Below are positions 25,111-37,955 of a stretch of DNA of 64,000 nucleotides, piece after piece (within the stretch, counting starts at the first letter, position 1; every line of letters starts with the position of its first letter). The position numbers were made by a program, and so were the translations under genes. Origin of the DNA: Sipunculus nudus (lineage: Eukaryota > Annelida > Sipuncula > Golfingiida > Sipunculidae); the NCBI GenBank assembly GCA_026874595.1, contig CM049319.1, positions 1,867,501 to 1,931,500 on the forward strand, written 5' to 3'. The notes beneath the pieces are model-generated. The model made no database searches. It was not told the DNA's origin and saw only the letters and a program-made list of their open reading frames with translations.

Positions 25111-26908
25111 ACCATGCAGCCTTCTTCAATATCCTTAATTTGTATTGCCATTTAAAGACTAAAAACAAGAGGAAGAGCTTGTTTCCTGCATATGGAAGTG
25201 TATAGCCAATGTACAGTAATGAAACTTAGGTGAACATGACTGCTGTTTTTACAGTTTTATTAGATATCTACTGTTATGTCTTAATTTTCTTAGTATATAG
25301 ACACAACTGTCTAAAAAAGTTTTCGCTCAGTATTACATGCAAAGTCGGATAGAGGGTTCGAGGAAACCCCCTGGATAGAGAGAGGGGTCAATTAAATTTA
25401 GCTATTTCATATGTTTCGGTACTTTAGATTCATATTGACAGAGAGGTGAATTATATAATAAAATGTCATTTTATAACAAGTCTCAATAATGTCTATATAC
25501 ATTTTCAGATAACTGTGTCGAACATCACGATTGTGAAAATGAAAATCAGAAAGTGAAATGAAATTAAAAAAAAAAAAATCAATCCATGCAGCTCTTATAG
25601 AATTTAGATCACCATGTGCGCCTTCTTGAATAAATCATAAAACTACATAAACACAGCTGTAAATGAAGGGGTTTTATGTTTATATTATACGCACATGAAC
25701 AAATATGTATAAAAACGCACATATATTGATGATATACCAACCAGATCACAGAAAACAACGACTCTGCATGCACGTGGTTGCGGATTTTATCGCTGAGTTT
25801 GTGTCGTAATCGAGCACCACCTGCGTGTGGTTGTTGTACACCTCAAAGGGTTCCACGCAGACAATATCTCGTTAATTCTCCTCTTTACATCCGTTAATTT
25901 GCGGGATTTATCGAGTACTTGCAGTATTTACCGCTTTTTCAATCACAAAACGTTATTGCCTGTTTCCTGGCTACGAGCCGTGTCTAAACTTCCCCTCTCC
26001 GGTTAGTTAAGATAAGCATTGCCTTTGCTGAAGCACGCACTCATGTCCGTGATTACATGCATAATTAAATGATTACGTCACTCAGGGAAGAGAGTCCTGC
26101 TTATCTATCACCACAACCGAGTCATATCAGGGGTGAGACCAAAGTCCGTTGGTCCGTTTGAAAATGTGTATCATCATACGGCTAGTAATTGATACCGTAG
26201 ACTTCCTAATTATAGAGCGCCTCCGGCCTTTGAATGCAGATTTTCCGTAAATCTATACATTCTGTCGTGTACACTCTGCATACTGACTTAATAAATCCCA
26301 TGTGATTAATACCTTTGACTCGTGTCACTCAATAGAATCACACGACCTCGCAAGTTAAACATATTTATCAGATCCTCCAAACAATTTCAAGCAGAAAATT
26401 CATATATGAAATATATAAAAAAAAAGATATCAAAATTAGCCGGAGACATTCCATGAAAAGACGGCCTCCATGTCATTTATTAAACAGAGCAAGGAGAAAA
26501 GATTATATAAAAGTGAGAAAACACGATTTGAAGTATAGACCTATATACAGCCTCAGTGTAGAATCATTTTTTTTTCTTTTAACCGAACAGCTGGTTGATA
26601 ACAAGAAAGGCACATTGCTAAACAAAATTTATGCGGTGAAAGCATGTGTTTTATAGTACACCAGACATGACTTTATGAGAATATTGATGTCAAAATGAGG
26701 GCGTTGTATTCTGCGGTTATTTAGAATGGCAAAGGAGGGGACGGGTTCGAGAATAAGAAAGGAACATTGTATGGAATGGGATAAAGCCCCTTGATCGATT
26801 ACATTATAATGAACGCGCGTTCATTTCCTGGGACAGATGAGGTTTCATTAACATTAGCTAAAAGCAAAATATGTATAACTGACAGTGTATGACTCTGCCG
26901 ACTACACC

Positions 26909-26909
<1 letters not shown>
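25110..26909. other. Noncoding stretch, nothing recognised
   Basis: Mixed-composition DNA with frames up to about 67 codons but no domain, splice pattern or repeat boundary I can support. Confidence 0.45.
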
Positions 26910-26978
<69 letters not shown>

Positions 26979-27012
26979 CTTATATATATTATATACCTAT
27001 ATATATTATATA
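26910..27012. repeat. TA microsatellite
   Basis: About 65 bp of pure TA followed by imperfect TATATACCT units. The Tyr/Ile frames across it are meaningless. Confidence 0.95.
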
Positions 27013-28697
27013 CCTTGTTTTATTTCAAGGAGGGATTCTTGAATGTCTGAACGGGTTATCCATCATAACAAGCACAGTATATTGTGATTCTAACAACCAT
27101 ATAGAAAATAAAATCTACATGGTGTGCACGGTAAAAAAAAATCAGTTAATGCGTCTGACACATTGGAGCGAGGTGGTGCATTTAGCGCCGTCTACCTACA
27201 CCTAACTGAACTTCTTTTGCTTTCTAGTCTATCATTTAACACTGGCGCAGCTGTAATGAACCGCTTTTGTAACGGTAAAGTTTGCGTCTCTGGTCTGATA
27301 TCACTGACAGTGACATGACTGCATGCAGTGTCATCCATCTGAACACGTTTTTTTGGTAACTTTTCTCAGCTTCCTCAGACAGTTACATATTCTGCATTTT
27401 CCTGTCACCGTGACCAGTCTACCAATTACCTTCTCAGTGGAGAGTCTGTAGTAAAGACCTTGGTCAGGGGTCTTGTAGCTCCGCGGATGGTCCAAAATTG
27501 ACGTGATTCAGCAATTTCGTAATGCAATCACAAGGGTAGCGCTTAAAAGCCTTATCAACGTGTTTATGTAGTTTTTATGCAAATATTTTTCTTTTCAAAT
27601 GAATCATCGTTTGACCTGTACCCTTAAGCTTATGCAAATATATCATTCGGGGAGTCAATTCTCTCTATACACAGCTCGATCGCCAAAACAAATAACACAA
27701 TTCTGCCTGTGGTTAATTTCACGATACCTGCCCAGACTCAATGTATACGCGTCAAGTTTTTAGTTTGTCAACAAAAACGCGAAATGCCTGTAGCAGGTGT
27801 ATATCCCCGGTGGCCCCAGGACACATTTTTACTTTCAAGTTTCATCCTAGATATAATGTTAAAGTTACAGCATTATACGGGCAGTGTAGGCGTCCAAATA
27901 TAGTACAACAATAGCAGCACATCATAACGGGTTCAGTGCTTGAAGAAAAACCTCAAACAAACCCACGAACAAACATCAATCATGCATTTCCAGTTGCTAT
28001 CATTGTTGGCACAGGGTTGCAACGCCGATCTTCTTGACACGAAAGGTAAAAAAGGCGCTGTGCGTGCTGGAGGCTCGGGAACGCCGCGTATCTTACAGAA
28101 CCAAATTGAAACCATGTTTGTTTTATACTAATGAAAAACTGCACGGCCTGCATGGCTGCATGGGGCGGGTTTGAAGAGAGGGGGACCCTGACTGTCAGTA
28201 GCTACTTAAGGCTGTTTGTGGCAGACAAAATGGCCAGGTATAGTTGAATAATTCAAGAGCTCTCTCTCCGAACATCTGCTGGAGTTGACAAATAGGTTTG
28301 GCACCCCCGGAGTATAGGGCAGCAGCTCAACACTCAAACCCGAACAGTTTTGCTTCACTGAATACTAGATAAATTCAACTTATGGCTGACAGTTGGATTT
28401 TTTTTAACCTCAGGTGTTTTCATATCAGCCGCTATACTTGCCAATCATATCTTACTAATTGGCCACAAGCCGCGTTTGATATTAGCTTTACATTCGGTTC
28501 AATAAACTTTGGCATGCAATATGCACATCCAGGACGGCTGCATGCATGCGTGGTCCGGACTTATAGCTTACTGTACCGGTATAGGGCTTCCTAATGAACG
28601 TAATCAGATAGAAATAGGGGAGACCTAAAATAACAAACACATGTTAAGGGCAGAGATACATGATATAGTACATGTACAGCCGTCCCCATTTCATGTG
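27013..28697. other. Noncoding stretch with paired octamer motifs
   Basis: No gene is supported. Two perfect ATGCAAAT octamers, same orientation, lie at 27577-27584 and 27632-27639. The rest holds only short frames without recognisable content. Confidence 0.4.
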
Positions 28698-28699
28698 GC

Positions 28700-28769
<70 letters not shown>
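28698..28769. repeat. TA microsatellite
   Basis: About 70 bp of pure TA. Confidence 0.95.
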
Positions 28770-28771
<2 letters not shown>

Positions 28772-29415
28772 AACATTGTCAACAGAAAGATACCAGTCGA
28801 CGGACTGTGATCAAGTCAGGCAGACAAACAAAAACTGAAAGACATTCAAAACGCAAGACCTAGACAGTATTTATGTATATTATATAGAATATAAAACATA
28901 AATGTCAATATATAGACGCGAAACAGCTAGAAAGTAGCACCGCGGACGGTGAGGTTGGTTAATATTAATGCAGGCAGCAGATATGCCTATGTATACACTT
29001 GTGTGTCCTATATCGCCAGATATAGACAGACAGACAGACAATTTGCATGGGGAGACCATGTACATATATACGAACATGAGCAAGTCCCATGACCGCACAG
29101 ACGCGAGCGTTGTCAGACATGATGTAATTACGTTAGTTCCGTATTTTTTCCCCAAAAATTCGTTTTATATATATAATAGTCCAGATTGAGGGAAAATGAT
29201 AATTTATGATAAACCAAGCAGTCATTTTTGCTGGTATACCTGTATCGACGTACTTTATATATACACCGCCTACAGACCCGTATATTCTGCGGCCCTATGA
29301 TAAGCACTCCATGGATATAATTTGGTCAATAAAGATCAGTTCTAGAATAATGAGGTGAACTTCCCATTGCGTTAATTTTTGTTATGAATATGCCCCTCCT
29401 TATTTTATATAAATT

Positions 29416-29417
29416 TA

Positions 29418-29478
<61 letters not shown>

Positions 29479-29487
29479 TAGATAGCT
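29416..29487. repeat. TA microsatellite with GATA end
   Basis: About 60 bp of TA ending in two GATA units. Confidence 0.95.
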
Positions 29488-29600
29488 GATTCTGCCAATT
29501 AACACCTTCGGAGTTGCAGCTAAGGTACACAATACATGAAAAATCAGTCATATAAAGCATCACATGTATTACTACATTAATTGTAGAAATCAACGTCTCT

Positions 29601-29666
29601 AGAAATTTTAGCGCGGATAATTAACAATATATATATATATTGTTAATTATCCGCGCTAAAATTTCT
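29601..29666. repeat. Perfect 66-bp palindrome
   Basis: Each arm is 33 bp, from AGAAATTTTAGCGCGGATAA outward-in to a central TATATA; the right arm is its exact reverse complement with no mismatch. It could be a snap-back element or a short foldback duplication. A TA run continues on the right. Confidence 0.95.
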
Positions 29667-30834
29667 ATATATATATATAAAACACCGAAGTGAGGAAAAC
29701 TACTGACTGAAGATATATTAAGGTTTCAGCCGCCAGCGTGCTCGGTGGGGAGGGGGGGGGGGGCAAGCAAGAGAAGATGATGGGGAGACCGGAGAGCAGC
29801 AGCACACACAGGTACAACGCTGAAACCGCGGACTATCCGTAAACAGTCTCAGAAGCAAAGACAATGCCTCTCAAGAACCCACCGCTAGGACATTTCGAGG
29901 TTTGGTATCGCCATTATCGTCATCAGCCGTGCGGATAACTATACTTCTCCAAACATTCAACATATATACATATATAGTCACTTATTTCTATAGAGCGCAA
30001 GTATGTTTTCTCCAGAATTTTAAAATGTGAAAATGCTTGTTTTGTTGATCACTTGGGGTAGTCACGCCTTCTAATTTATTGTTTTAAATTGAAGTAAGAA
30101 TATTGCACAATGTATATATATATGGATAATGCCCTTATTAAAATCCAATTAAATGGGGTGGTTATAATTATTAAAGAACGGACCATGGCCATGCATACAA
30201 TCGTGGGGGCGCTGTGTACATTGCACGAGGAAGAAGATAATCTCATTACAATGATGATATAAAATCATCAAGCCCCTGCATGCATGGATTTAATATTTCC
30301 CACGCCTTGGTAAATAAGCCAGGCGTTATACATCTTATCGGTTAGGGTGGGGATCGAACCCTGAACTACCAGTTCCATAGTGACAGCCAGTCGGTGGAAG
30401 GTTATGTTTCCATGGAGCCATATGCATGTTAAAATCTCCATGTATAATAAATTTTTTTTCTGCAAATTTATATTACTTGCGGTCCGTTTGTGTAAAAACA
30501 TCTTAAAATCTGAAAGATCGATAACGTTATGTTTCATTGCTAGAGAGAATTGATTAACTTCCGGCGTTTCACACAATCTTAAAACCTGCAGGATTAATTT
30601 GCTTAGTCGTTTATAATTCGGCGTTAACTTGGGTGTTCATGCATTTGCTGGGAACGCTTAGTTATATAACTCAATATGAGGGTCCACTCATGTAAAAAGA
30701 GACCGTCATGTCTGTAACTATGCAACGTGTGTACTCGAAATAGCAGGTACATCAGGTTAAATCGCCCGTGTCTTATCTGCCGAGTAATAAAACTATTATG
30801 TACTTATCACTGTCTGAAAAGTGTGACCGTATTC
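29667..30834. other. Noncoding stretch with a tRNA-like SINE trace
   Basis: On the minus strand a clean B-box GGGTTCGATCCCC lies at about 30349-30361. The matching A-box would fall near 30385-30410 but is poor, and no cloverleaf closes, so I read it as a SINE remnant and not a tRNA gene. A G-rich run is at 29741-29763. Nothing else is recognised. Confidence 0.4.
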
Positions 30835-33303
30835 AATAACGCTGGAGCACAATGATGCAAATGTTCAGCTGTTGGGTTTTATAGTTCTGTAAAGTCACAG
30901 GGTAGTGAGCATTGGAAATTTGAACGCCCCACTAGAAAAAATACGCTGCATGCAGTACGCTGAGGGTGATTTGTCGGGACCTAACTTAAAAATTAATTTG
31001 TTTATTTTTGTGACAAATACATACATTATCAGAATTCATTGATAAATAGATAGTTTTTCATGATATTTTAAAATATTATCTAATTATATTTTCAGTTGCA
31101 TACTATAATATTTACTCGGGAATCACTGGTGGAGATACTGAAAAAAAAAGAAAATACATAAAAAAATGCCCTTAATTTTTTTAAAGCCGGTCGGATAACA
31201 AAGTGATACAATCAATAAAATATTCTGAATATCCGCGGGTATAAATGGCAGACAGTGTAAAGCTGAACTTTTAATTTGAATGCAGAGTCATATTACATTG
31301 TATCTTAAAACCCAAAAGGTTATTATACGCGGTTTTGATCCATCGTTCTTGTGAAATCTGATATAGTCTTACTGGAAATACCAGATTCCTTTTCTTTCCT
31401 TTTTCCTATCGATGTAACATTAAATCCCTTTCAAAGTAAAGACAAAGATCGGTTTTAAGTACCGAAAAATATTCATTATTTATAACCTTTTATACTACAC
31501 GAAAATAAAAGGTGCAGCTCTACTGATGAAACAATGAAACGGTACCAAGTAACAAGCCGGAAGCAGTTCAAGCAGATGTCCATGCACCATATCAATATCA
31601 GTATATTTCTCATGTATCAACGTCAGTATTGTTCGTATAGATTGCTGTCCGAATTAGACCATACATCTCCGTTGTTTCCAATCGTTATATCATTTTCTCA
31701 CATATAAATATACGTATATATTGATTGTATATATGCAAGAATCAGGTTTTCCTTATTTTATATTCCCACGACAAATATTTTCTCACTGCTTTTCTTTTCA
31801 TTAGCAACAGTAGCCAGGACAGGTTACAGCTGTCAAGTCTTTAGTAGTTTTACTTGCAACAACTATAACATAACACGAAACGTGGTATAAAACGTATTAC
31901 AATGCGTGGGAGGGACTTCTGTAGATTGTAGATGTTCATACTAATGGCCCGTCCAGTTAATGAGATGAATCCCTGACATTTACTTATTACTTCGCCACAA
32001 AGCCGTTGAAGAAGCTTGCGATTCTCCCTCATTCGCATGTTGGTATTTAACACTGTAGATCAAGGATGTCGATGACTGAATGACCGACGCTTTATCTGTA
32101 GTGAAATCCCCGGGAAGGACCACCAGAAGTACGCTCAGTGTTTATGTCACAGAAAAACACGCTGAGTTCAGGTAGCCGGTCCTAGGTGACGCTGACTATC
32201 GCATCGTTGTCCAATTTATTAGTCGCGTGTTGATATACTGGGTTAGACAATTTACTTCAGTCTCGCCTCAAATTTTTACATTCATTTTTGGACTGAGAAC
32301 TAGTAATTTAAAGCATATTGGCCAGTCTAAGAAAAATTACATTTCATGAAAAATTAATGTAATTTGGGTATGCAATCATTCATGATTAATTACGCTAATA
32401 TCTCTTTAATCCGACCAGTCGTTTATTATTGAAAGCGGTGATATAGCTTTCATCCAACCATTAGTTTATTTACAAACACTGTGATATCAATTTTATCCGT
32501 CTATTCATTTATTATCAGATACGGTGATATACATGTATTTTTTAATCCAACCATTAGTTTATTATCAATTACGGTGATATCTCTTTTATCCGACCATCTG
32601 CGGGGCCACCATAGAAGTGATCGTATAGTCAAACATGAAAAACCGTCTCATGCGCTTCTAGGAAACTTTGTTGAATATTAAGCAGCAATATTGTCACTGC
32701 AACATTTAATATGATGCGAGGTGCAATGTCAACAAATGGCAGTGCGTATAAGCCTTCAAATGAAGTAGTTAAATGAAATGGTATCCAGTTCAATGTAAAC
32801 AAAATAATTGCAGATGTATATTAAATGAGCACGGACATCAAAGTATTAAATTTAGCAACAGAAAAATATAGGTCATCGTAATTCAATATTGTCATGTATC
32901 TCAACAATGACTAAGGGTGTTAATGTTTTTGTAATTAATCAGAAATATTTCATTCATATAATATAATAATAAATGGAGTCAAACTTTAACACGTCTGTTA
33001 CTACTACAAAATTGTTTCATTCCTCTAGATATGTTTTTTTCAATTACATGTATTTTGTAAACAGAAGATCCAACAGAAAACTCACAATAAACATTCTAAT
33101 TATGGTATTAATACTATTATGGTAGTCCAGATTACCTCAAAAATATAACCCTTTGGTGTTACCTTTAACCAGTAGTGTGTCGATTAATCGGCTAAATCGA
33201 TTATTTGTCCATTTCTTTCAAAATCGATTTAATCGATGCATTTTTGCAAAATCAAATGAAAACGATTATGTATATACATGCAAAAATCTAATCCTGTCAG
33301 AGA
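30835..33303 (+). repeat. Inverted duplication, copy 1 (segment order A-B)
   Basis: 2469 bp. Part A (30835-31177) matches 35483-35825 in reverse complement, and part B (31173-33303) matches 35825-37955 in reverse complement. The two parts overlap here by the 5 bases TAATT. I aligned the arms by eye and saw only two substitutions in the stretches compared (near 32143 and 32226) and no net length change. Short frames at 31850-32053 and 32481-32681 are identical in both copies only because the duplication is recent. A degenerate minisatellite of about 50 bp (words TTTATCC, CATTAGTTTATTATCA, CGGTGATAT) lies at 32395-32602. I see no transposase, integrase or reverse transcriptase. Confidence 0.9.
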
Positions 33304-33567
33304 TACACGAACACAAAATGACGAACAGTACCAAACCGGACCTTGCACAGCCAACAATCGTATGAGGGCAAGTCAACCATGGATGCGAGTTTCATTATGA
33401 TGTACGTGTCAGACTGTGTACTTGGGTCAATATTTTAGGTACAAGTATGCAGCAGATTTCAAGATAAAATAGAAAATACATAAAATAATCGATTAATAAT
33501 CGATCAACAGTTGTATTTTTATTTCAATCACAATAATGATTTTAAAAACCAATTCCTACCACTAACT
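33169..33567. mobile_element. AATCGATT-rich nonautonomous repeat, hAT-like
   Basis: It begins with CAGTAGTGTGTCGATTAATC, is rich in AATCGATT words, and has a roughly inverted counterpart near 33550 (AGTGGTAGGAATTGG on the minus strand). Similar sequence occurs at 11969-12050 and 54460-54550. The duplication edge at 33303 cuts through it. Confidence 0.35.
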
Positions 33568-33571
33568 TTTA

Positions 33572-34477
33572 CAGTGGCGGATCCAGATATTCTAGAATTG
33601 TGCCATTAATATTTTGTTATATATATATATATATTACTTAAAATATTTAAGGCTATGAAAAAACTAAATATTTGTTTTTATTAAAGTTAATGGCAACTAC
33701 AATGGGTGAGAGTATGGGAGCGGTGTCTCTTCACTCATACTGAGAACATTTTGTCATGTAAACAGGACATTTTGAGGCGCTTTTTTCAACAAAATACATG
33801 AGGATTTTCTGTTCCACAACTATTTTATTCTCATAAATGTCTAAGCATAATATAGTCAAACGTTAGAGGGGTTCAATATTTAATATTTATATTTCTTCAA
33901 ATTTAGGATATAAACTTTAATGCGTTTGCAATATGTTGATGTCAATGGTGAAAATGCCATTCCTTGTTTATAACTTGCAAAATATCATCTTTTAAATGTA
34001 ATGCTCGGGTTTATGATATGTTCAAGTCTTATATGATATGTATTTTACTGGATTCCGTGGTCTAGGTAACGCACGAGACTCGGGCAGCAGAGCACAGATC
34101 GTGAGTTCAAATACCGGTATCAGCAGAGGAGCCATAGGATTTTCACGGTCGACCCCAACCCAGTCCTAGCGCTCTGTAGTTTACAAATAGCGCCTCAGTC
34201 ACAGAAAAATGCGATGGGTTTTCTCCCTCTCTCATTAAATAAACATTCGGATGCTATCTAAACGGAGCAAATTATATTGCTATTCATATCCTCAACTTAG
34301 GAATAAGAAAGTAATAAACTGTGAATAACATAAAGTAATTGTTAATTAATAAAAAAAAAACCAGAAATATGCAAAATGAAATTAATCACGGAATAAATGG
34401 GAAAAGAAATAGGTAACTTAAGAGGTGTAATGCCTCAACGGGGAGGGGGCGGCGTCCCCCTTCTGGATCCACCACTG
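33572..34477. mobile_element. Nonautonomous hAT-like element in the spacer
   Basis: The ends are CAGTGGCGGATCCAGA (33572-33587) and its inverse TCTGGATCCACCACTG (34462-34477), matching at 15 of 16 positions. The CAG..CTG ends and the motif fit the hAT superfamily. Flanks read CTTTTA on the left and CTTTA on the right, so an 8-bp target duplication is not clean. There is no transposase frame. A SINE is nested inside at 34051-34252. Confidence 0.6.
34051..34252 (+). mobile_element. tRNA-derived SINE
   Basis: The head has an A-box-like TGGTCTAGG at 34058-34066 and a B-box-like GAGTTCAAATACC at about 34103-34115, the spacing expected of a tRNA-derived promoter. The body contains GGGTTTTCTCCCTCTC and ends with TTAAATAAACATTCGG. 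This layout fits bivalve SINEs transcribed by RNA polymerase III. No target duplication was identified. Confidence 0.55.
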
Positions 34478-35482
34478 CTTTACCCTCCACCAACTTTCAT
34501 CAAAATCCGATTTGAAATTTTTGAGTATGTCAGATGATAACAGACGGATCTTTCAAGTCACATACAGAGGGTGAAATTTAATTCCTCGAACCTTTGCGGA
34601 GGTGAAATTATAAACTCCAACTGCAATTCAATTATGTAGGACAACATGAGGATTTCGGATTTGTTATTGTAAACGAATACATCTTTAACGCCAAAAGTAG
34701 ATATTCATGCAGAAACAGCATGCAAATGGATTCATGTGTGCTGCCGCCTATTGATGAGTTCTCTAACTACTGTATTCCCCATTATCCTCTTTTTTTCCCC
34801 CTTTGTTAAACTTAATTTCCTAAGCGACCATTATATGTTATCTGATGGGGAGATATATTAAAATATCTATAAATATATTATAAATATAAAAGTCAGCTTT
34901 ATACGCTGGTCTTTACATATTATTTAATTATAATATAAAAGATTTAAATTATTTCAGGTGTCAAAACCACGTTTAGTCGTGAGTCGAGGGAATCAGACAT
35001 TGCCTGACATCAATTTGTTTTGTCAGTAAACTCTTCATGTATAAAGCTAATATATATTTTCTTAAAACATGCCGGGAGACGCATGACGCCTAAAACAACG
35101 AACACTGAAAGGTCAAGAACTTTAACGTGTGGCGATCAAGGTTTGTTATGATAGGAAACATATAATACCGCCATGCAGTCACTAACATTTGGCCCAGTTC
35201 TAGACTTCTAGACTATATAATTATAATTATATATAGATCCCCCCCCCTCCCCCGCTCTAACTGGAATGAATTACCTTTTTGTTTTCCTTAATTCGAGGGG
35301 GTTACCACTCCAAACCTCCCTTGTGAGGTAAATTAGTTTTTAGGGTATAAGTCTTCCATTGTGCAAACTGTATATTCATCTTTTCCTAAAATACGGGATA
35401 CGCCTCTGTTATAGATTAGCTATTCATGAACACACTAACTAAAAAATATAAAGTTATGTACATATATATCCTTACTTACACC
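34478..35482. other. Spacer between the two duplication copies
   Basis: AT-rich noncoding sequence with a C-rich run near 35239-35255. No gene is recognised. Its right end reads CTTACACC directly before the AATTA that opens copy 2. Confidence 0.5.
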
Positions 35483-37955
35483 AATTAAGGGCATTTTTTT
35501 ATGTATTTTCTTTTTTTTTCAGTATCTCCACCAGTGATTCCCGAGTAAATATTATAGTATGCAACTGAAAATATAATTAGATAATATTTTAAAATATCAT
35601 GAAAAACTATCTATTTATCAATGAATTCTGATAATGTATGTATTTGTCACAAAAATAAACAAATTAATTTTTAAGTTAGGTCCCGACAAATCACCCTCAG
35701 CGTACTGCATGCAGCGTATTTTTTCTAGTGGGGCGTTCAAATTTCCAATGCTCACTACCCTGTGACTTTACAGAACTATAAAACCCAACAGCTGAACATT
35801 TGCATCATTGTGCTCCAGCGTTATTCTCTGACAGGATTAGATTTTTGCATGTATATACATAATCGTTTTCATTTGATTTTGCAAAAATGCATCGATTAAA
35901 TCGATTTTGAAAGAAATGGACAAATAATCGATTTAGCCGATTAATCGACACACTACTGGTTAAAGGTAACACCAAAGGGTTATATTTTTGAGGTAATCTG
36001 GACTACCATAATAGTATTAATACCATAATTAGAATGTTTATTGTGAGTTTTCTGTTGGATCTTCTGTTTACAAAATACATGTAATTGAAAAAAACATATC
36101 TAGAGGAATGAAACAATTTTGTAGTAGTAACAGACGTGTTAAAGTTTGACTCCATTTATTATTATATTATATGAATGAAATATTTCTGATTAATTACAAA
36201 AACATTAACACCCTTAGTCATTGTTGAGATACATGACAATATTGAATTACGATGACCTATATTTTTCTGTTGCTAAATTTAATACTTTGATGTCCGTGCT
36301 CATTTAATATACATCTGCAATTATTTTGTTTACATTGAACTGGATACCATTTCATTTAACTACTTCATTTGAAGGCTTATACGCACTGCCATTTGTTGAC
36401 ATTGCACCTCGCATCATATTAAATGTTGCAGTGACAATATTGCTGCTTAATATTCAACAAAGTTTCCTAGAAGCGCATGAGACGGTTTTTCATGTTTGAC
36501 TATACGATCACTTCTATGGTGGCCCCGCAGATGGTCGGATAAAAGAGATATCACCGTAATTGATAATAAACTAATGGTTGGATTAAAAAATACATGTATA
36601 TCACCGTATCTGATAATAAATGAATAGACGGATAAAATTGATATCACAGTGTTTGTAAATAAACTAATGGTTGGATGAAAGCTATATCACCGCTTTCAAT
36701 AATAAACGACTGGTCGGATTAAAGAGATATTAGCGTAATTAATCATGAATGATTGCATACCCAAATTACATTAATTTTTCATGAAATGTAATTTTTCTTA
36801 GACTGGCCAATATGCTTTAAATTACTAGTTCTCAGTCCAAAAATGAATGTAAAAATTTGAGGCGAGACTGAAGTAAATTGTCTAACCCAGTATATCAACA
36901 CGTGACTAATAAATTGGACAACGATGCGATAGTCAGCGTCACCTAGGACCGGCTACCTGAACTCAGCGTGTTTTTCTGTGACAGAAACACTGAGCGTACT
37001 TCTGGTGGTCCTTCCCGGGGATTTCACTACAGATAAAGCGTCGGTCATTCAGTCATCGACATCCTTGATCTACAGTGTTAAATACCAACATGCGAATGAG
37101 GGAGAATCGCAAGCTTCTTCAACGGCTTTGTGGCGAAGTAATAAGTAAATGTCAGGGATTCATCTCATTAACTGGACGGGCCATTAGTATGAACATCTAC
37201 AATCTACAGAAGTCCCTCCCACGCATTGTAATACGTTTTATACCACGTTTCGTGTTATGTTATAGTTGTTGCAAGTAAAACTACTAAAGACTTGACAGCT
37301 GTAACCTGTCCTGGCTACTGTTGCTAATGAAAAGAAAAGCAGTGAGAAAATATTTGTCGTGGGAATATAAAATAAGGAAAACCTGATTCTTGCATATATA
37401 CAATCAATATATACGTATATTTATATGTGAGAAAATGATATAACGATTGGAAACAACGGAGATGTATGGTCTAATTCGGACAGCAATCTATACGAACAAT
37501 ACTGACGTTGATACATGAGAAATATACTGATATTGATATGGTGCATGGACATCTGCTTGAACTGCTTCCGGCTTGTTACTTGGTACCGTTTCATTGTTTC
37601 ATCAGTAGAGCTGCACCTTTTATTTTCGTGTAGTATAAAAGGTTATAAATAATGAATATTTTTCGGTACTTAAAACCGATCTTTGTCTTTACTTTGAAAG
37701 GGATTAAATGTTACATCGATAGGAAAAAGGAAAGAAAAGGAATCTGGTATTTCCAGTAAGACTATATCAGATTTCACAAGAACGATGGATCAAAACCGCG
37801 TATAATAACCTTTTGGGTTTTAAGATACAATGTAATATGACTCTGCATTCAAATTAAAAGTTCAGCTTTACACTGTCTGCCATTTATACCCGCGGATATT
37901 CAGAATATTTTATTGATTGTATCACTTTGTTATCCGACCGGCTTTAAAAAAATTA
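35483..37955 (-). repeat. Inverted duplication, copy 2 (circularly permuted, order B-A)
   Basis: 2473 bp. Read on the minus strand from 37955 it runs B then A, whereas copy 1 on the plus strand runs A then B. The copy is flanked by AATTA on both sides (35483-35487 and 37951-37955), a word present once at the A/B joint of copy 1. The internal B/A joint at 35825 brings together the two outer ends of copy 1 with one shared base. The lengths agree exactly: 2469 plus 5 minus 1 equals 2473. Confidence 0.9.

Noticed and set aside
30349-30361. Possible tRNA gene from a perfect B-box GGTTCGATCCC
   Set aside because: No acceptor stem, D-arm or anticodon arm closes around it. A SINE remnant is more likely.
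31850-37278. Identical short frames in both duplication copies (31850-32053 with 37075-37278, and 32481-32681 with 36447-36647), taken at first as conserved genes
   Set aside because: The whole 2.47 kb segment is almost identical, so identity says nothing about coding. One frame lies in a degenerate minisatellite.
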